From positions 55,683-119,682 of the forward strand of contig NZ_JOGB01000030.1 of NCBI RefSeq assembly GCF_000719335.1: 64,000 bases of DNA, in the 5' to 3' direction. Positions 56,458 through 64,000 of the stretch are shown here, piece by piece (the stretch's first letter is position 1; each line of letters opens with the position of its first letter). The translations under genes were made by a program, and so were the position numbers. The DNA comes from Streptomyces sp. NRRL S-87 (GTDB lineage: Bacteria > Actinomycetota > Actinomycetes > Streptomycetales > Streptomycetaceae). A model generated the notes under the pieces. It made no database searches. It was not told where the DNA came from and worked only from the letters and a program-made list of their open reading frames with translations.

Positions 56458-57840
56458 TCACACCCCCGCGGATCGGACCGCGTGGACGGCTTTGCGGGCG
56501 GCGACCAGGATCGGGTCCCAGACGGGGGAGAAGGGCGGGGCGTAGCCGAGGTCGAGGGAGACGACCTGGTCGACCGTCATGCCGGCCGTCAGGGCGACGG
56601 CCGCGATGTCCACGCGCTTGGCGGAGCCGGCGCCGCCGACGATCTGGACGCCGAGGAGGCGGCCGGTGCGCCGCTCGGCCAGCATCTTCACCGTCGTCTC
56701 GGTGGCCCCCGGGTAGTAGCCCGCGGTGGTGGTGGAGCTGATGGTGGAGGTCACGAAGCGCAGCCCCACCGCGAGCGCGTCCTTCTCCCGCAGCCCGGTG
56801 CGGGCGATCTCCAGGTCGCAGACCTTGCTGACCGCGGTGCCGACCACCCCCGGGAAGGTCGCGTAGCCGCCGCCCACGCCCGACCCGATGACCTGGCCGT
56901 GCTTGTTGGCGTGGGTGCCGAGCGGGATGTGCCGGTGCCGGCCGGAGACCAGGTCCAGGACCTCCACGCAGTCCCCGCCCGCCCACACGTTCCCGTGCCC
57001 GCGCACCCGCATCGACAGGTCCGTGAGTAGCCCGCCCGACTCGCCCAGCGGCAGGCCCGCCGCGCGGGCCAGGGCGGTGCGCGGTTCGACGCCGATGCCG
57101 AGGACCACCACGTCCGCCGGGTACTCCTCGCCCGCCGCGGTGGCCACCGCCCGGGCCCGGCCGTCGGCGTCGGTCAGGACGCCGGTGACCTCGGCGCCGG
57201 CCACCGTGCGGATGCCCATGGCGTTCATCGCCGTGTGCACCAGCCCGCCCATGTCCGGGTCGAGGGTGGCCATGGGCTGGGGCCCCCGGTGCAGCACCGT
57301 GACCTCGTAGCCCCGGTTCACCAGCGCCTCGGCCATCTCCACGCCGATGTACCCGGCGCCGACGACGACCGCGCGGCGGCCCTCCGTGCGGTCCAGCGTC
57401 CGCAGCAGCGACTGCCCGTCGTCGAGGGTCTGGACCCCGTGCACCCCGGCCGCCGAGAGCCCGGGCAGCCGGGGGCGGACCGGGCGGGCGCCGGTGGCCA
57501 GGACCAGCTTGTCGAAGCCGGTCCACTCCTCCCGCCCGTCCTCCAGGTCCCGTGACCGCACCCGCCCCCCGGCCAGGTCCAGCTCCGTGACCTCGGTCCG
57601 CATGCGCAGGTCGATGCCGCGGTCCCGGTGCTCCTTGGGGGTACGGGCGACCAGCGCGTCCCGCTCGGGCACCTGGCCCCCGATCCAGTACGGGATCCCG
57701 CACGCGGAGTACGAGGTGAAGTGCGACCGCTCGAAGGCCACGATCTCCAGGTCCTCGGGCCCCCTGAGCCGCCGGGCCTGCGACGCGGCGGACATCCCCG
57801 CCGCGTCGCCCCCGACGACCACCAGCCGTTCCGCCGCCAT
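56458..57840 (-). CDS. FAD-dependent CoA-disulfide-reductase-like oxidoreductase
   Basis: A 460-aa flavoprotein with an FAD-binding VVVGGDAAGMSAASQARRL, an NAD(P)-binding AVVVGAGYIGVEMAEAL, a second FAD motif WAGGDCVEV, and a single active-site Cys in YSACGIPYWIGG. A single Cys near the flavin is typical of CoA-disulfide reductases and NADH oxidases (Cdr/Nox), not the two-Cys glutathione reductase type. Its C-terminal dimerisation domain (LGYAPPFSPVWDPILVAAR) fits too. The ATG at 57840 follows AAGGAG. It is 70 bp upstream of the NACHT gene on the same strand and may be co-transcribed with it. Confidence 0.85.
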   Translation of the reverse strand: MAAERLVVVGGDAAGMSAASQARRLRGPEDLEIVAFERSHFTSYSACGIPYWIGGQVPERDALVARTPKEHRDRGIDLRMRTEVTELDLAGGRVRSRDLEDGREEWTGFDKLVLATGARPVRPRLPGLSAAGVHGVQTLDDGQSLLRTLDRTEGRRAVVVGAGYIGVEMAEALVNRGYEVTVLHRGPQPMATLDPDMGGLVHTAMNAMGIRTVAGAEVTGVLTDADGRARAVATAAGEEYPADVVVLGIGVEPRTALARAAGLPLGESGGLLTDLSMRVRGHGNVWAGGDCVEVLDLVSGRHRHIPLGTHANKHGQVIGSGVGGGYATFPGVVGTAVSKVCDLEIARTGLREKDALAVGLRFVTSTISSTTTAGYYPGATETTVKMLAERRTGRLLGVQIVGGAGSAKRVDIAAVALTAGMTVDQVVSLDLGYAPPFSPVWDPILVAARKAVHAVRSAGV

Positions 57841-57901
57841 CGCGCCGCTCCTTCCGCCCGTCCGTGTCCCGTCCGGGAACACGCTACGTCCGCAAGGGCG
57901 T

Positions 57902-59257
57902 TCAGTCGCGCGGCGGCTCGGGGGAACGGGGCTCCGGGATGTCGGCGCGGTCGCCGGCCCGCGGCTCGGGGACGGACTTCGGCGTCGTCGGACCCGTCGT
58001 GCCCGTCGGACCCGTCGTGCCCGCCGTGCCCGTCGGACCCGCCGTGCCCGCCGGCCCGGACGGCGCGTCGGGCCCGGCGTCCCCGGACCCCGCGTCAGGC
58101 CCGCCCGCCCCCGGCCGGTCCGCCACCGGCCCTTCCGCCACTCGGCCGTCTGCCAGCGGCCGGTCCGCCACCCGACGGTCCGCCGCCGCGCCGCCCCGAA
58201 CCGCCGCGGGCCCCCCGGCCCCGCCGCCGGTCCGGCCGCGCCGCACGCGCCGTACGCCCACCGCGACGGCCGCGATCAGCGCCGCGGTGAGCAGGAACGG
58301 CAGTACGGCGCCCAGCACCAGCACCATCCACCGCACCACCGCGGTGAAGGCCGCCCAGCCGCCGGCCAGCGCGTCGGTGAAGCCCGGCTCGTCGTCCCGC
58401 TCCGGCGCGGGCGACTCGGAGCCGGGCTGCGAGAGCGTCAGCGTGATGGTGGCCAGCGAGGTCTGGTCCTTGAGCGCGTCCCGCTGCGCCAGCAGGGACT
58501 CCAGCTCCGCCTGACGGCGGCTCAGCTCACCCTCCAGCATGACCACGTCGCTCAGCTGCGAGGCCCGGTCCATCATCTCCCGCACCCGCGCCACGCTCGC
58601 CTGCTGCGACTTGACCCGGCTCTCGACGTCCACCACCTGCTGCGTGACGTCCTGCGCGTCGACCTTGCGGTTCAGCAGCCGGCCGCCGCCCTCCAGGGAG
58701 GCCAGTACCGCGTCGAAGCGGTCCACCGGCACCCGGAGCGTGACCTCGGAGAAGATCGCCCCGCGCAGCGGCTCGCCCTCCTTGCCGTAGTCCTCGCGGC
58801 GCGTGGACTCGTTGCCCACGTAGCCGCCCGCGTCCACCGCCGCCGCCCGGGCCGCGGCCAGCGCCCGCTGGACGTCCTTGACCTCGATCGACACCCGCGC
58901 GGTACGGATGATCCGGGCCCGTACGGCGGGTGCCCTGCCGCCCTTGTCGGAGGTCCCCGAGGAGCCGCCCGAGGACCCGGACGCCCCGGACGCCCCGGAC
59001 GCCCCGGACGCCCCGGACGCCCCGGACGACCCGGACGACCCGGACGACCCGGACGACCCCGAGGCGCCCGCCCCGCCCGCCCCCGCCGGCGCCGGGGCGG
59101 CGTTCTCGGCGCCCTGCCGGGCCGCGTACCCGTCCTTGGCCGACCCCGTCGCGGAGTCGTTCGCCCCGCACCCGGTCAGCGCCAGGGCCCCTGCCAGGGA
59201 CAGGGCCGCCACCGCCGTGGCGGTACGTCGTCGTCCCACCGTACGGACTGCCCGCAT
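57902..59257 (-). CDS. DUF4349 lipoprotein with low-complexity repeats
   Basis: A 451-aa membrane lipoprotein. Lipobox LTGC follows a Sec signal. Next is a Ser/Gly/Ala repeat tract (GSS and GAS triplets, residues about 66-97), then the DUF4349 domain (RTARVSIEVKDVQRALAAAR, SEVTLRVPVDRFDAVLASLE) with a long coiled-coil (VESRVKSQQASVARVREMMD, LEGELSRRQAELESLLAQ), a membrane helix near residue 320 (WMVLVLGAVLPFLLTAALIA) and a Pro/Thr/Asp-rich tail. The function is unknown; related proteins act in the envelope. The tail is on the cytoplasmic side if the helix is transmembrane. Confidence 0.8.
   Translation of the reverse strand: MRAVRTVGRRRTATAVAALSLAGALALTGCGANDSATGSAKDGYAARQGAENAAPAPAGAGGAGASGSSGSSGSSGSSGASGASGASGASGASGSSGGSSGTSDKGGRAPAVRARIIRTARVSIEVKDVQRALAAARAAAVDAGGYVGNESTRREDYGKEGEPLRGAIFSEVTLRVPVDRFDAVLASLEGGGRLLNRKVDAQDVTQQVVDVESRVKSQQASVARVREMMDRASQLSDVVMLEGELSRRQAELESLLAQRDALKDQTSLATITLTLSQPGSESPAPERDDEPGFTDALAGGWAAFTAVVRWMVLVLGAVLPFLLTAALIAAVAVGVRRVRRGRTGGGAGGPAAVRGGAAADRRVADRPLADGRVAEGPVADRPGAGGPDAGSGDAGPDAPSGPAGTAGPTGTAGTTGPTGTTGPTTPKSVPEPRAGDRADIPEPRSPEPPRD
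58976..59060. repeat. Nine-base tandem repeats (GGACGCCCC / GGACGACCC)
   Basis: About nine head-to-tail 9-bp units lie inside the DUF4349 gene: five of one type, then four of the variant. They encode the GAS and GSS triplets on the minus strand. Copy number is probably variable between strains. Confidence 0.85.
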
Positions 59258-59430
59258 CGGGCCACCCCCAAGGTTCGTGTGCCGTCCGGACCGTGGTGTC
59301 CGGATCACGTCGTCGCCGGTTCGACGTACCACCGCACGGCCCGGGTTGCGCCCCACCCGTTCCGAACCGGTCACGGAACGGCCTCGGTACGGGAACCGGG
59401 GCCCGAGCGGGCGGATGAGACGATGGGCCC

Positions 59431-60930
59431 ATGCACGAAGCGGACACGGGTACGAGCACGGACGGGAACGGCGCCGCGCACGCCGCGCACGTCGTCGTCA
59501 TCGGCGGCGGCATCGCCGGACTCGCCGCCGCGCACCGGCTGGTCGGCACCGGCGCGCGGGTGACGCTGCTGGAGGCCTCCGACCGGCTCGGCGGCAAGCT
59601 GCACGCCGGCGAACTCGCCGGCATCCCCGTCGACCTGGGCGCCGAGTCGCTGCTCGCCCGCCGCCCCGAGGCCGTCGGCCTGGCCCGTGAGGTCGGCCTC
59701 GGCGACGCCCTCCAGCCGCCCGCCACCGCCAGTGCCGCCCTGTGGACCCGCGGCGCGCTGCGGCCGCTGCCGCGCGGCAGCGTCATGGGCGTCACCGCCG
59801 ACACCGAGGTGCTGCGCGAGGCCGGGATCCTCTCCGCCGAGGGCCTGCGCCGGGTCGCCCAGGACGCCGAGCTGCCCGCGACCGAGGTCGGCGAGGACAT
59901 CGCCGTCGGCGCGTACGTCGCCGCCCGCGTCGGCCGCGAGCTGGTGGACCGGCTCGTCGAACCGCTGCTCGGCGGCGTGTACGCGGGTGACGCCTACCGC
60001 ATCTCGCTGCGCGCCGCCGTCCCCGCCCTCTACGCGGCCGCCCGCACCCACGCCACGCTCGGCGAGGCCGTGCGGGCCGCCCAGGGCGACGCCGCCGCGG
60101 CCGCCCGTACCGGCGTCATCGGCGCCGCCGCCACCGGCCCGGTCTTCCAGGGCATCGCGGGCGGCGTCGGCCGGCTCCCGCTGGCCGTGGCCGACGCCGT
60201 GCGCGCGGCCGGCGCCCGCGTCCTGACCGGCACCGCGGCCACCGGACTGGCCCGGACCCCCGCCGGCGGCTGGCGGGTCACCACCGCCGCCCCGGCGGGC
60301 TCCGAGGTCCTCGACGCCGACGCCGTGGTCCTCGCCACCCCCGCCGGCCCGGCCGCCCGGCTGCTGGCCGACCCGGCCCCGGCCGCCGCGGCCGAGCTGC
60401 GCGAGGTCGAGTACGCCTCCATGGCCCTGGTCACGATGGTCCTCCGGCGCGCGGACCTGCCCGCCGGCCTGGACGGCAGCGGCTTCCTCGTCCCGCACGC
60501 GGACGGCCGCACGATCAAGGCGTCCACGTTCTCCGGCAACAAGTGGGGCTGGTCCGGCGAGGCCGACCCCGAGCTGTTCGCGCTGCGCACGTCCGTGGGC
60601 CGGTACGGCGACGAGGGCGACCTCAAGCGCGAGGACGGCGAACTGGTCGAGGCCTCCCTCGCCGACCTCCGCGCAGCGGTGGGCCTGGCCGCCCGGCCCG
60701 TGGCCGCCACCGTGACGCGCTGGGACGGCGGCCTGCCCCAGTACCCCGTCGGCCACCTCGCCCGGGTGGCCCGGATCCGCGCGGCCGTGGCCGCGCTGCC
60801 CGGTCTGGCGGTGTGCGGGGCGCCGTACGACGGGGTGGGCATCCCCGCCTGCATCGCCAGTGCCGAAGCCGCCGCACGGGCCGTCACGGACGGCCTGGCC
60901 GACCGCCCGGCCGCTCGGCGGCAGCCCTGA
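59431..60930 (+). CDS. hemY: Coproporphyrinogen III oxidase / protoporphyrinogen oxidase type (FAD)
   Basis: A 499-aa flavoenzyme of the HemY/CgoX type. The FAD motif VVIGGGIAGLAAAHRLVG is at residues 23-40, followed by VTLLEASDRLGGKL. The C-terminal FAD clasp is seen as GLAVCGAPYDGVGIPACIA. In actinobacteria this class oxidises coproporphyrinogen III to coproporphyrin III, ahead of the chdC step; the chdC gene follows in the same direction 69 bp later. The ATG at 59431 is the obvious start. Confidence 0.93.
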   Translation: MHEADTGTSTDGNGAAHAAHVVVIGGGIAGLAAAHRLVGTGARVTLLEASDRLGGKLHAGELAGIPVDLGAESLLARRPEAVGLAREVGLGDALQPPATASAALWTRGALRPLPRGSVMGVTADTEVLREAGILSAEGLRRVAQDAELPATEVGEDIAVGAYVAARVGRELVDRLVEPLLGGVYAGDAYRISLRAAVPALYAAARTHATLGEAVRAAQGDAAAAARTGVIGAAATGPVFQGIAGGVGRLPLAVADAVRAAGARVLTGTAATGLARTPAGGWRVTTAAPAGSEVLDADAVVLATPAGPAARLLADPAPAAAAELREVEYASMALVTMVLRRADLPAGLDGSGFLVPHADGRTIKASTFSGNKWGWSGEADPELFALRTSVGRYGDEGDLKREDGELVEASLADLRAAVGLAARPVAATVTRWDGGLPQYPVGHLARVARIRAAVAALPGLAVCGAPYDGVGIPACIASAEAAARAVTDGLADRPAARRQP

Positions 60931-60999
60931 TACGGACCCTCCCGCAGCTCAGGGGCACCCTGGCGCGGAGCACTGATTCGGACACGGGACAATAGGCAC

Positions 61000-61713
61000 A
61001 TGACTGCACCAGAGAAGATCCCCAACGCGGGGAAGAAGGCCAAGGACCTCAACGAGGTCATTCGCTACACACTGTGGTCCGTCTTCAAGCTCAAGGACGT
61101 GCTCCCCGAGGACCGCTCCGGCTTCGCCGAAGAGGTGCAGGAGCTGTTCGACCAGCTCGCCGCGAAGGACATCACCGTCCGGGGGACCTACGACGTCTCC
61201 GGCCTGCGCGCCGACGCCGACGTCATGATCTGGTGGCACGCCGAGACCGCGGACGAGCTGCAGGGCGCCTACAACCTGTTCCGCCGCACCAAGCTGGGCC
61301 GCGCCCTGGAGCCGGTGTGGTCGAACATGGCGCTGCACCGCCCCGCGGAGTTCAACAAGTCGCACATCCCGGCCTTCCTGGCCGACGAGGTGGCCCGCGA
61401 CTACGTCAGCGTCTACCCGTTCGTGCGCTCGTACGACTGGTACCTGCTGCCGGACGAGGACCGTCGCCGCATGCTCGCCGACCACGGCAAGATGGCCCGC
61501 GGCTACCCGGACGTCCGCGCCAACACCGTCGCCTCGTTCTCGCTGGGCGACTACGAGTGGCTGCTGGCCTTCGAGGCCGACGAGCTGTACCGCATCGTCG
61601 ACCTCATGCGCCACCTGCGCGCTTCCGAAGCCCGTATGCACGTCCGTGAAGAGGTGCCCTTCTTCACCGGACGCCGCAAGTCCGTCGCCGACCTGGTCGC
61701 CGGACTCGCCTGA
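61000..61713 (+). CDS. hemQ: Coproheme decarboxylase / H2O2-dependent haem synthase
   Basis: A 237-aa protein of the chlorite-dismutase-like fold (ChdC/HemQ). It converts Fe-coproporphyrin III (coproheme) to haem b using peroxide. Visible landmarks: [24 protein letters not shown], the redox Tyr region [25 protein letters not shown] with the likely haem-ligand His, and [12 protein letters not shown]. The C-terminal motif EVPFFTGRR is typical. It completes the haem block with hemE and hemY in this window. A hairpin terminator follows. Confidence 0.95.
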   Translation: MTAPEKIPNAGKKAKDLNEVIRYTLWSVFKLKDVLPEDRSGFAEEVQELFDQLAAKDITVRGTYDVSGLRADADVMIWWHAETADELQGAYNLFRRTKLGRALEPVWSNMALHRPAEFNKSHIPAFLADEVARDYVSVYPFVRSYDWYLLPDEDRRRMLADHGKMARGYPDVRANTVASFSLGDYEWLLAFEADELYRIVDLMRHLRASEARMHVREEVPFFTGRRKSVADLVAGLA

Positions 61714-61731
61714 CCTCCCCAGGGGGGATGG

Positions 61732-61753
61732 ACCGGGGGCCAGGGCCCCCGGT
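61732..61753 (+). terminator. Terminator of chdC/hemQ
   Basis: A perfect 10-bp stem, ACCGGGGGCC with GGCCCCCGGT, separated by only 2 bases (the innermost pairs must open to make a loop). It starts 19 bp after the stop. Confidence 0.72.
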
Positions 61754-61785
61754 GGTCGGAGGTGGACCGCCTCCGGCACCACGCC

Positions 61786-61864
61786 GGAGGCCAGCCGCAC
61801 TCCGGTGAAGGACCGGAGGGCCTGCGCACTCCGGTCACGGACCTGAGGCCAGCCGCACTCCGGT
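61786..61864. repeat. Three near-copies of GAGGCCAGCCGCACTCCGGT
   Basis: Copies end at about 61806, 61835 (more divergent) and 61864, with a period near 30 bp, in the gap between hemQ and the convergent peptidase gene. They are non-coding, possibly tandem-duplication debris or a structured 3' region. Confidence 0.6.
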
Positions 61865-61918
61865 CCGCACCTCGGGGGTCCGCCCCCGAAACGACGCAGC
61901 CGGACCCGCCCCGGAAGT

Positions 61919-63577
61919 TCAGACGGCCGGCGGCAGCATGCCCGTACGGGGTGCTGCCGCCCGGTCGTCCAGCGACACCGGTGCGGGTTCCGGATGCGGC
62001 GCGCAGTCGGCCCGCCGCCCGGCCGGCAGGGCACCCTTCAGCAGGTACTCCCGCACGTGCCGGTCCACGCACGCGCTCCGGCCGCCGGCCACCCCGTGCG
62101 AGCCGGCCCCGCGCTCGGTCACCAGCGCCGAGCCGGTCAGCCGCCGGTGCAGCTCCAGTGCCCCCGCGTACGGCGTGGCCGCGTCCCGCTCCGCCGCCAC
62201 GATCAGGGTGGGGGGCAGCGCCTTCGGCAGCACCCGGACGTCGATCTTCTGCTGCCGCTTCGCCGGCCAGTACGCGCACGGCAGGTTCGTCCAGACGTTG
62301 TCCCACGTCTCGAACGGGGCCCGGCGCGCCAGGGCCGTGTTGTCCCGGTCCCAGACGGCCCAGTCGCCGGGCCAGGCCGTGTCGTTGCACAACACCGCCG
62401 TGTACACCGCCGTCGCGTTCTCCTCCTCGACCGCCGAGGCCGTGTCGGGTCCGGCCTGCGCGGCCAGCGCCCACTCGTCGCCGGCCAGGTACGCGCTCAG
62501 CGCGCCCGCCCGCGGGGCCCAGTAGTCGTCGTAGTAGGCGGTCTTGAGGAACGCCGCCTGGAGCTCGCCGGTGCCGACCGTCCCGCCGGCCGGGTGCTTC
62601 GCGACGGCCGCGCGGACCTTCTCGTACGAGGCCAGCACCGCCTCCGGGGTCCTGCCCAGGTGGTAGACGTCGTCGTGGCGGGCCGCCCAGGCCCGGAAGT
62701 CCCGCCAGCGCCCCTCGAACGCCAGGGACTGGTCGAGGTTGTTGCGGTACCAGATGCCGCGCGGATCGGGGTTGACGACGGAGTCGAAGACCATCCGGCG
62801 CACGTACGAGGGGTAGAGCGTGGCGTACAGCGCGCCGAAGTACGTGCCGTACGAGGCGCCCATGAAGGTCAGCTTCCGGTCGCCCAGGGCGGCCCGCAGG
62901 ACGTCCAGGTCGCGGACGTTGTTGAGCGAGTTGTAGTACGGCAGCGCCGCCCCGGCCGCACGGGCACAACCGCGCGCGTACGCCCGCGCGGCCGCGATCC
63001 GCTGCCGCTTGTACGCCGCCCCGGGAGCGCGGGGGGTCTGCGTGGGCGCGTGGCCGAACTGCTTCGGGTCCTGACAGGACAACGGGGCCGAGCGGCCGAC
63101 CCCGCGCGGGGCGTAGCCCACCAGGTCGTACACCGCGGTGACCGGATCCCACTCGGGCAGCATGCCGACGACGGGGAAGTACATGCCGGAGGCGCCCGGG
63201 CCGCCCGGGTTGTAGACGAGGGAACCCTGACGGCGGGAGCGTTCGCCGGTGGCCCGCACCCGGCTGACGGTCAGGGAGATCTGCTTGCCGTCGGGCCGCG
63301 CGTAGTCGAGCGGAACGCGCAGCAGCGCGCACTGCACCGTCGGCGGCAACTGCTCGACGCGCGGGCAGGCCCTGAAGGCGAGCCCGGCGGTGGCCGCACG
63401 CCTGGCGACCAGAGCCGCGCCCCGCTGCTCGGGGGTGCCGGCGAAGGCGCCGGGTGCGGCCGCACCGGCGGCCGGCCCGGCAGCGGCCGTGGCGGGCCCT
63501 GGGGCGGGCGCGCACAGGCTCAGGGCGAGGACCGTGGCGGTCACTCCGTATCGGACGAGTTCCCGCATGTCCCGCAT
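61919..63577 (-). CDS. Secreted alpha/beta-hydrolase peptidase (S33, tripeptidyl-aminopeptidase type)
   Basis: A 552-aa exported hydrolase. A signal peptide is followed by an Ala-rich stretch. Conserved S33 parts: YNPGGPGASGMYF, YDLVGYAPRGVGRS, the nucleophile GASYGTYFGALYATLYP, the Asp in ERDAATPYAG and the His in GAGSHGVAG, plus C-terminal cysteines that suit disulfides in an exported protein. The Streptomyces relatives are SCO-type tripeptidyl or other aminopeptidases. The ATG at 63577 follows GAAGGGG with an 8-nt spacer; an ATG nine bases later is an alternative. It converges on the haem block. Confidence 0.85.
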   Translation of the reverse strand: MRDMRELVRYGVTATVLALSLCAPAPGPATAAAGPAAGAAAPGAFAGTPEQRGAALVARRAATAGLAFRACPRVEQLPPTVQCALLRVPLDYARPDGKQISLTVSRVRATGERSRRQGSLVYNPGGPGASGMYFPVVGMLPEWDPVTAVYDLVGYAPRGVGRSAPLSCQDPKQFGHAPTQTPRAPGAAYKRQRIAAARAYARGCARAAGAALPYYNSLNNVRDLDVLRAALGDRKLTFMGASYGTYFGALYATLYPSYVRRMVFDSVVNPDPRGIWYRNNLDQSLAFEGRWRDFRAWAARHDDVYHLGRTPEAVLASYEKVRAAVAKHPAGGTVGTGELQAAFLKTAYYDDYWAPRAGALSAYLAGDEWALAAQAGPDTASAVEEENATAVYTAVLCNDTAWPGDWAVWDRDNTALARRAPFETWDNVWTNLPCAYWPAKRQQKIDVRVLPKALPPTLIVAAERDAATPYAGALELHRRLTGSALVTERGAGSHGVAGGRSACVDRHVREYLLKGALPAGRRADCAPHPEPAPVSLDDRAAAPRTGMLPPAV

Positions 63578-64000
63578 GGCGGCGGCCCCTTCACATCCCA
63601 CTGGTCCGGATCATCCACAACATCCGTAAATCGGATAAAGGGATGCTTGGGGGACGGATGGCCGAAGTAAAGGAGGCGGCGCGGGTGTCGGCCCGGATAG
63701 CCCCCGTTGGGCCAGCCGCACCCGTTGACGAAGCGTCAGCGTCGACCGCCGACACCAGCCTTCGCACCCCCCGGCACCGGATCCGTGCCAGTGCCAGTGC
63801 CAGTGACTCCGGTGCGGACCGGCCCCCCGGCCACTGCCAGTGCCAGTGCCAGTGCCAGTGACTCCGGTGCGGACCGGCCCCCCGGCCACCACATCCTTGG
63901 CGGTGCCTGGTGGGTCCCGTGGTGTGTGGGGGAGGCGCTTGACAGGGGTGGCAGGCTGGACCGGAGGCAGGCCCGGGCCAGGGGTGGCCGAAGGCCAGGG
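63578..64000. other. Non-coding end of window with repeat
   Basis: No credible gene. The region upstream of the peptidase holds its promoter (AT-richer stretch around 63610-63660, with TAAATCGGATAAAGG). It also contains the GTGCCA microsatellite. The last 100 bp show nothing I can assign. Confidence 0.5.
63785..63889. repeat. GTGCCA microsatellite with a 55-bp duplicated block
   Basis: Three GTGCCA hexamers at 63785-63802 are followed by a 32-bp block starting GTGACTCCGGTGCGG. Then a second hexamer tract and a second copy of the block follow; copy starts are 63803 and 63858. It is a compound tandem repeat likely to vary by slippage. Confidence 0.85.

Noticed and set aside
63785..63889. CRISPR-like spaced repeats
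   Set aside because: The repeats are a simple hexamer plus a duplicated block, with no constant repeat/variable spacer pattern and no cas genes.

Overview
The window is very GC-rich, uses GTG and TTG starts often, and has the strong third-position GC bias that gives long mirror ORFs on the wrong strand. Together with Tat-type lipoproteins, a WhiI sporulation regulator and the coproporphyrin branch of haem synthesis, this points to Streptomyces. From about 9.6 kb to the end the gene order matches, as I remember it, the S. coelicolor chromosome around SCO5998-SCO6043 (murA-like, acnA, ngcEFG, rok7B7, xylFGH, dxs, fad genes, whiI, hemE, hemY, chdC). It is therefore a conserved core block with accessory insertions.

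Layout. 1-7824: the 3' end of a hybrid PKS-NRPS cluster on the plus strand (DH-KR-ACP-Cy, then A(Cys)-PCP-TE on a separate protein, then a phosphopantetheinyl transferase). This machinery should end a polyketide with a thiazoline-carboxylate. 7825-9644: a junction region with a small leaderless-looking gene, a regulator-like protein that lacks its HTH, and a gene remnant. 9645-14537: an HTH-MurA fusion, a Tat-exported amidohydrolase and a LacI-type regulator. 14538-26851: aconitase with two upstream control sites, the chitooligosaccharide/GlcNAc transporter ngcEFG with a DasR-like box, a frameshifted gene remnant, then rok7B7-xylFGH. 26900-30506: dxs and an amino-acid permease. 30619-43566: a cell-surface block: LCP ligase, a beta-propeller protein, a membrane glycerophosphotransferase-like polymerase, a fused cytidylyltransferase/reductase (CDP-ribitol type), an SGNH esterase, an Ig-like protein, a GT2 glycosyltransferase, a Ser/Thr kinase and a TagC-like propeller protein. 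It looks like a locus for a teichoic-acid-type or related phosphopolyol polymer. 43710-49879: fadB/fadA, an alpha/beta hydrolase and RNase D. 50055-52845: whiI, a DUF3000 protein and hemE. 52885-57840: a membrane-anchored NACHT NTPase with an FGE/SUMF-like C-terminal domain, next to a CoA-disulfide-reductase-like flavoprotein. 57902-63577: a DUF4349 lipoprotein, the haem enzymes cgoX/hemY and chdC/hemQ, and a secreted S33-family peptidase. The last 0.4 kb is non-coding with a repeat.

Working together. ngcEFG and xylFGH are import systems that lack or split their energy supply: ngcEFG has no ATPase gene and presumably uses the shared MsiK, while xylG encodes a single ATPase domain. hemE, cgoX and chdC are three steps of the coproporphyrin-dependent haem route. 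The most unusual items are the NACHT-FGE protein, the HTH-MurA fusion whose promoter dyad resembles the one in front of acnA, the surface-polymer locus, and the split Cy|A terminal NRPS module. All regulatory sites and homology statements are manual readings. No database search was run.
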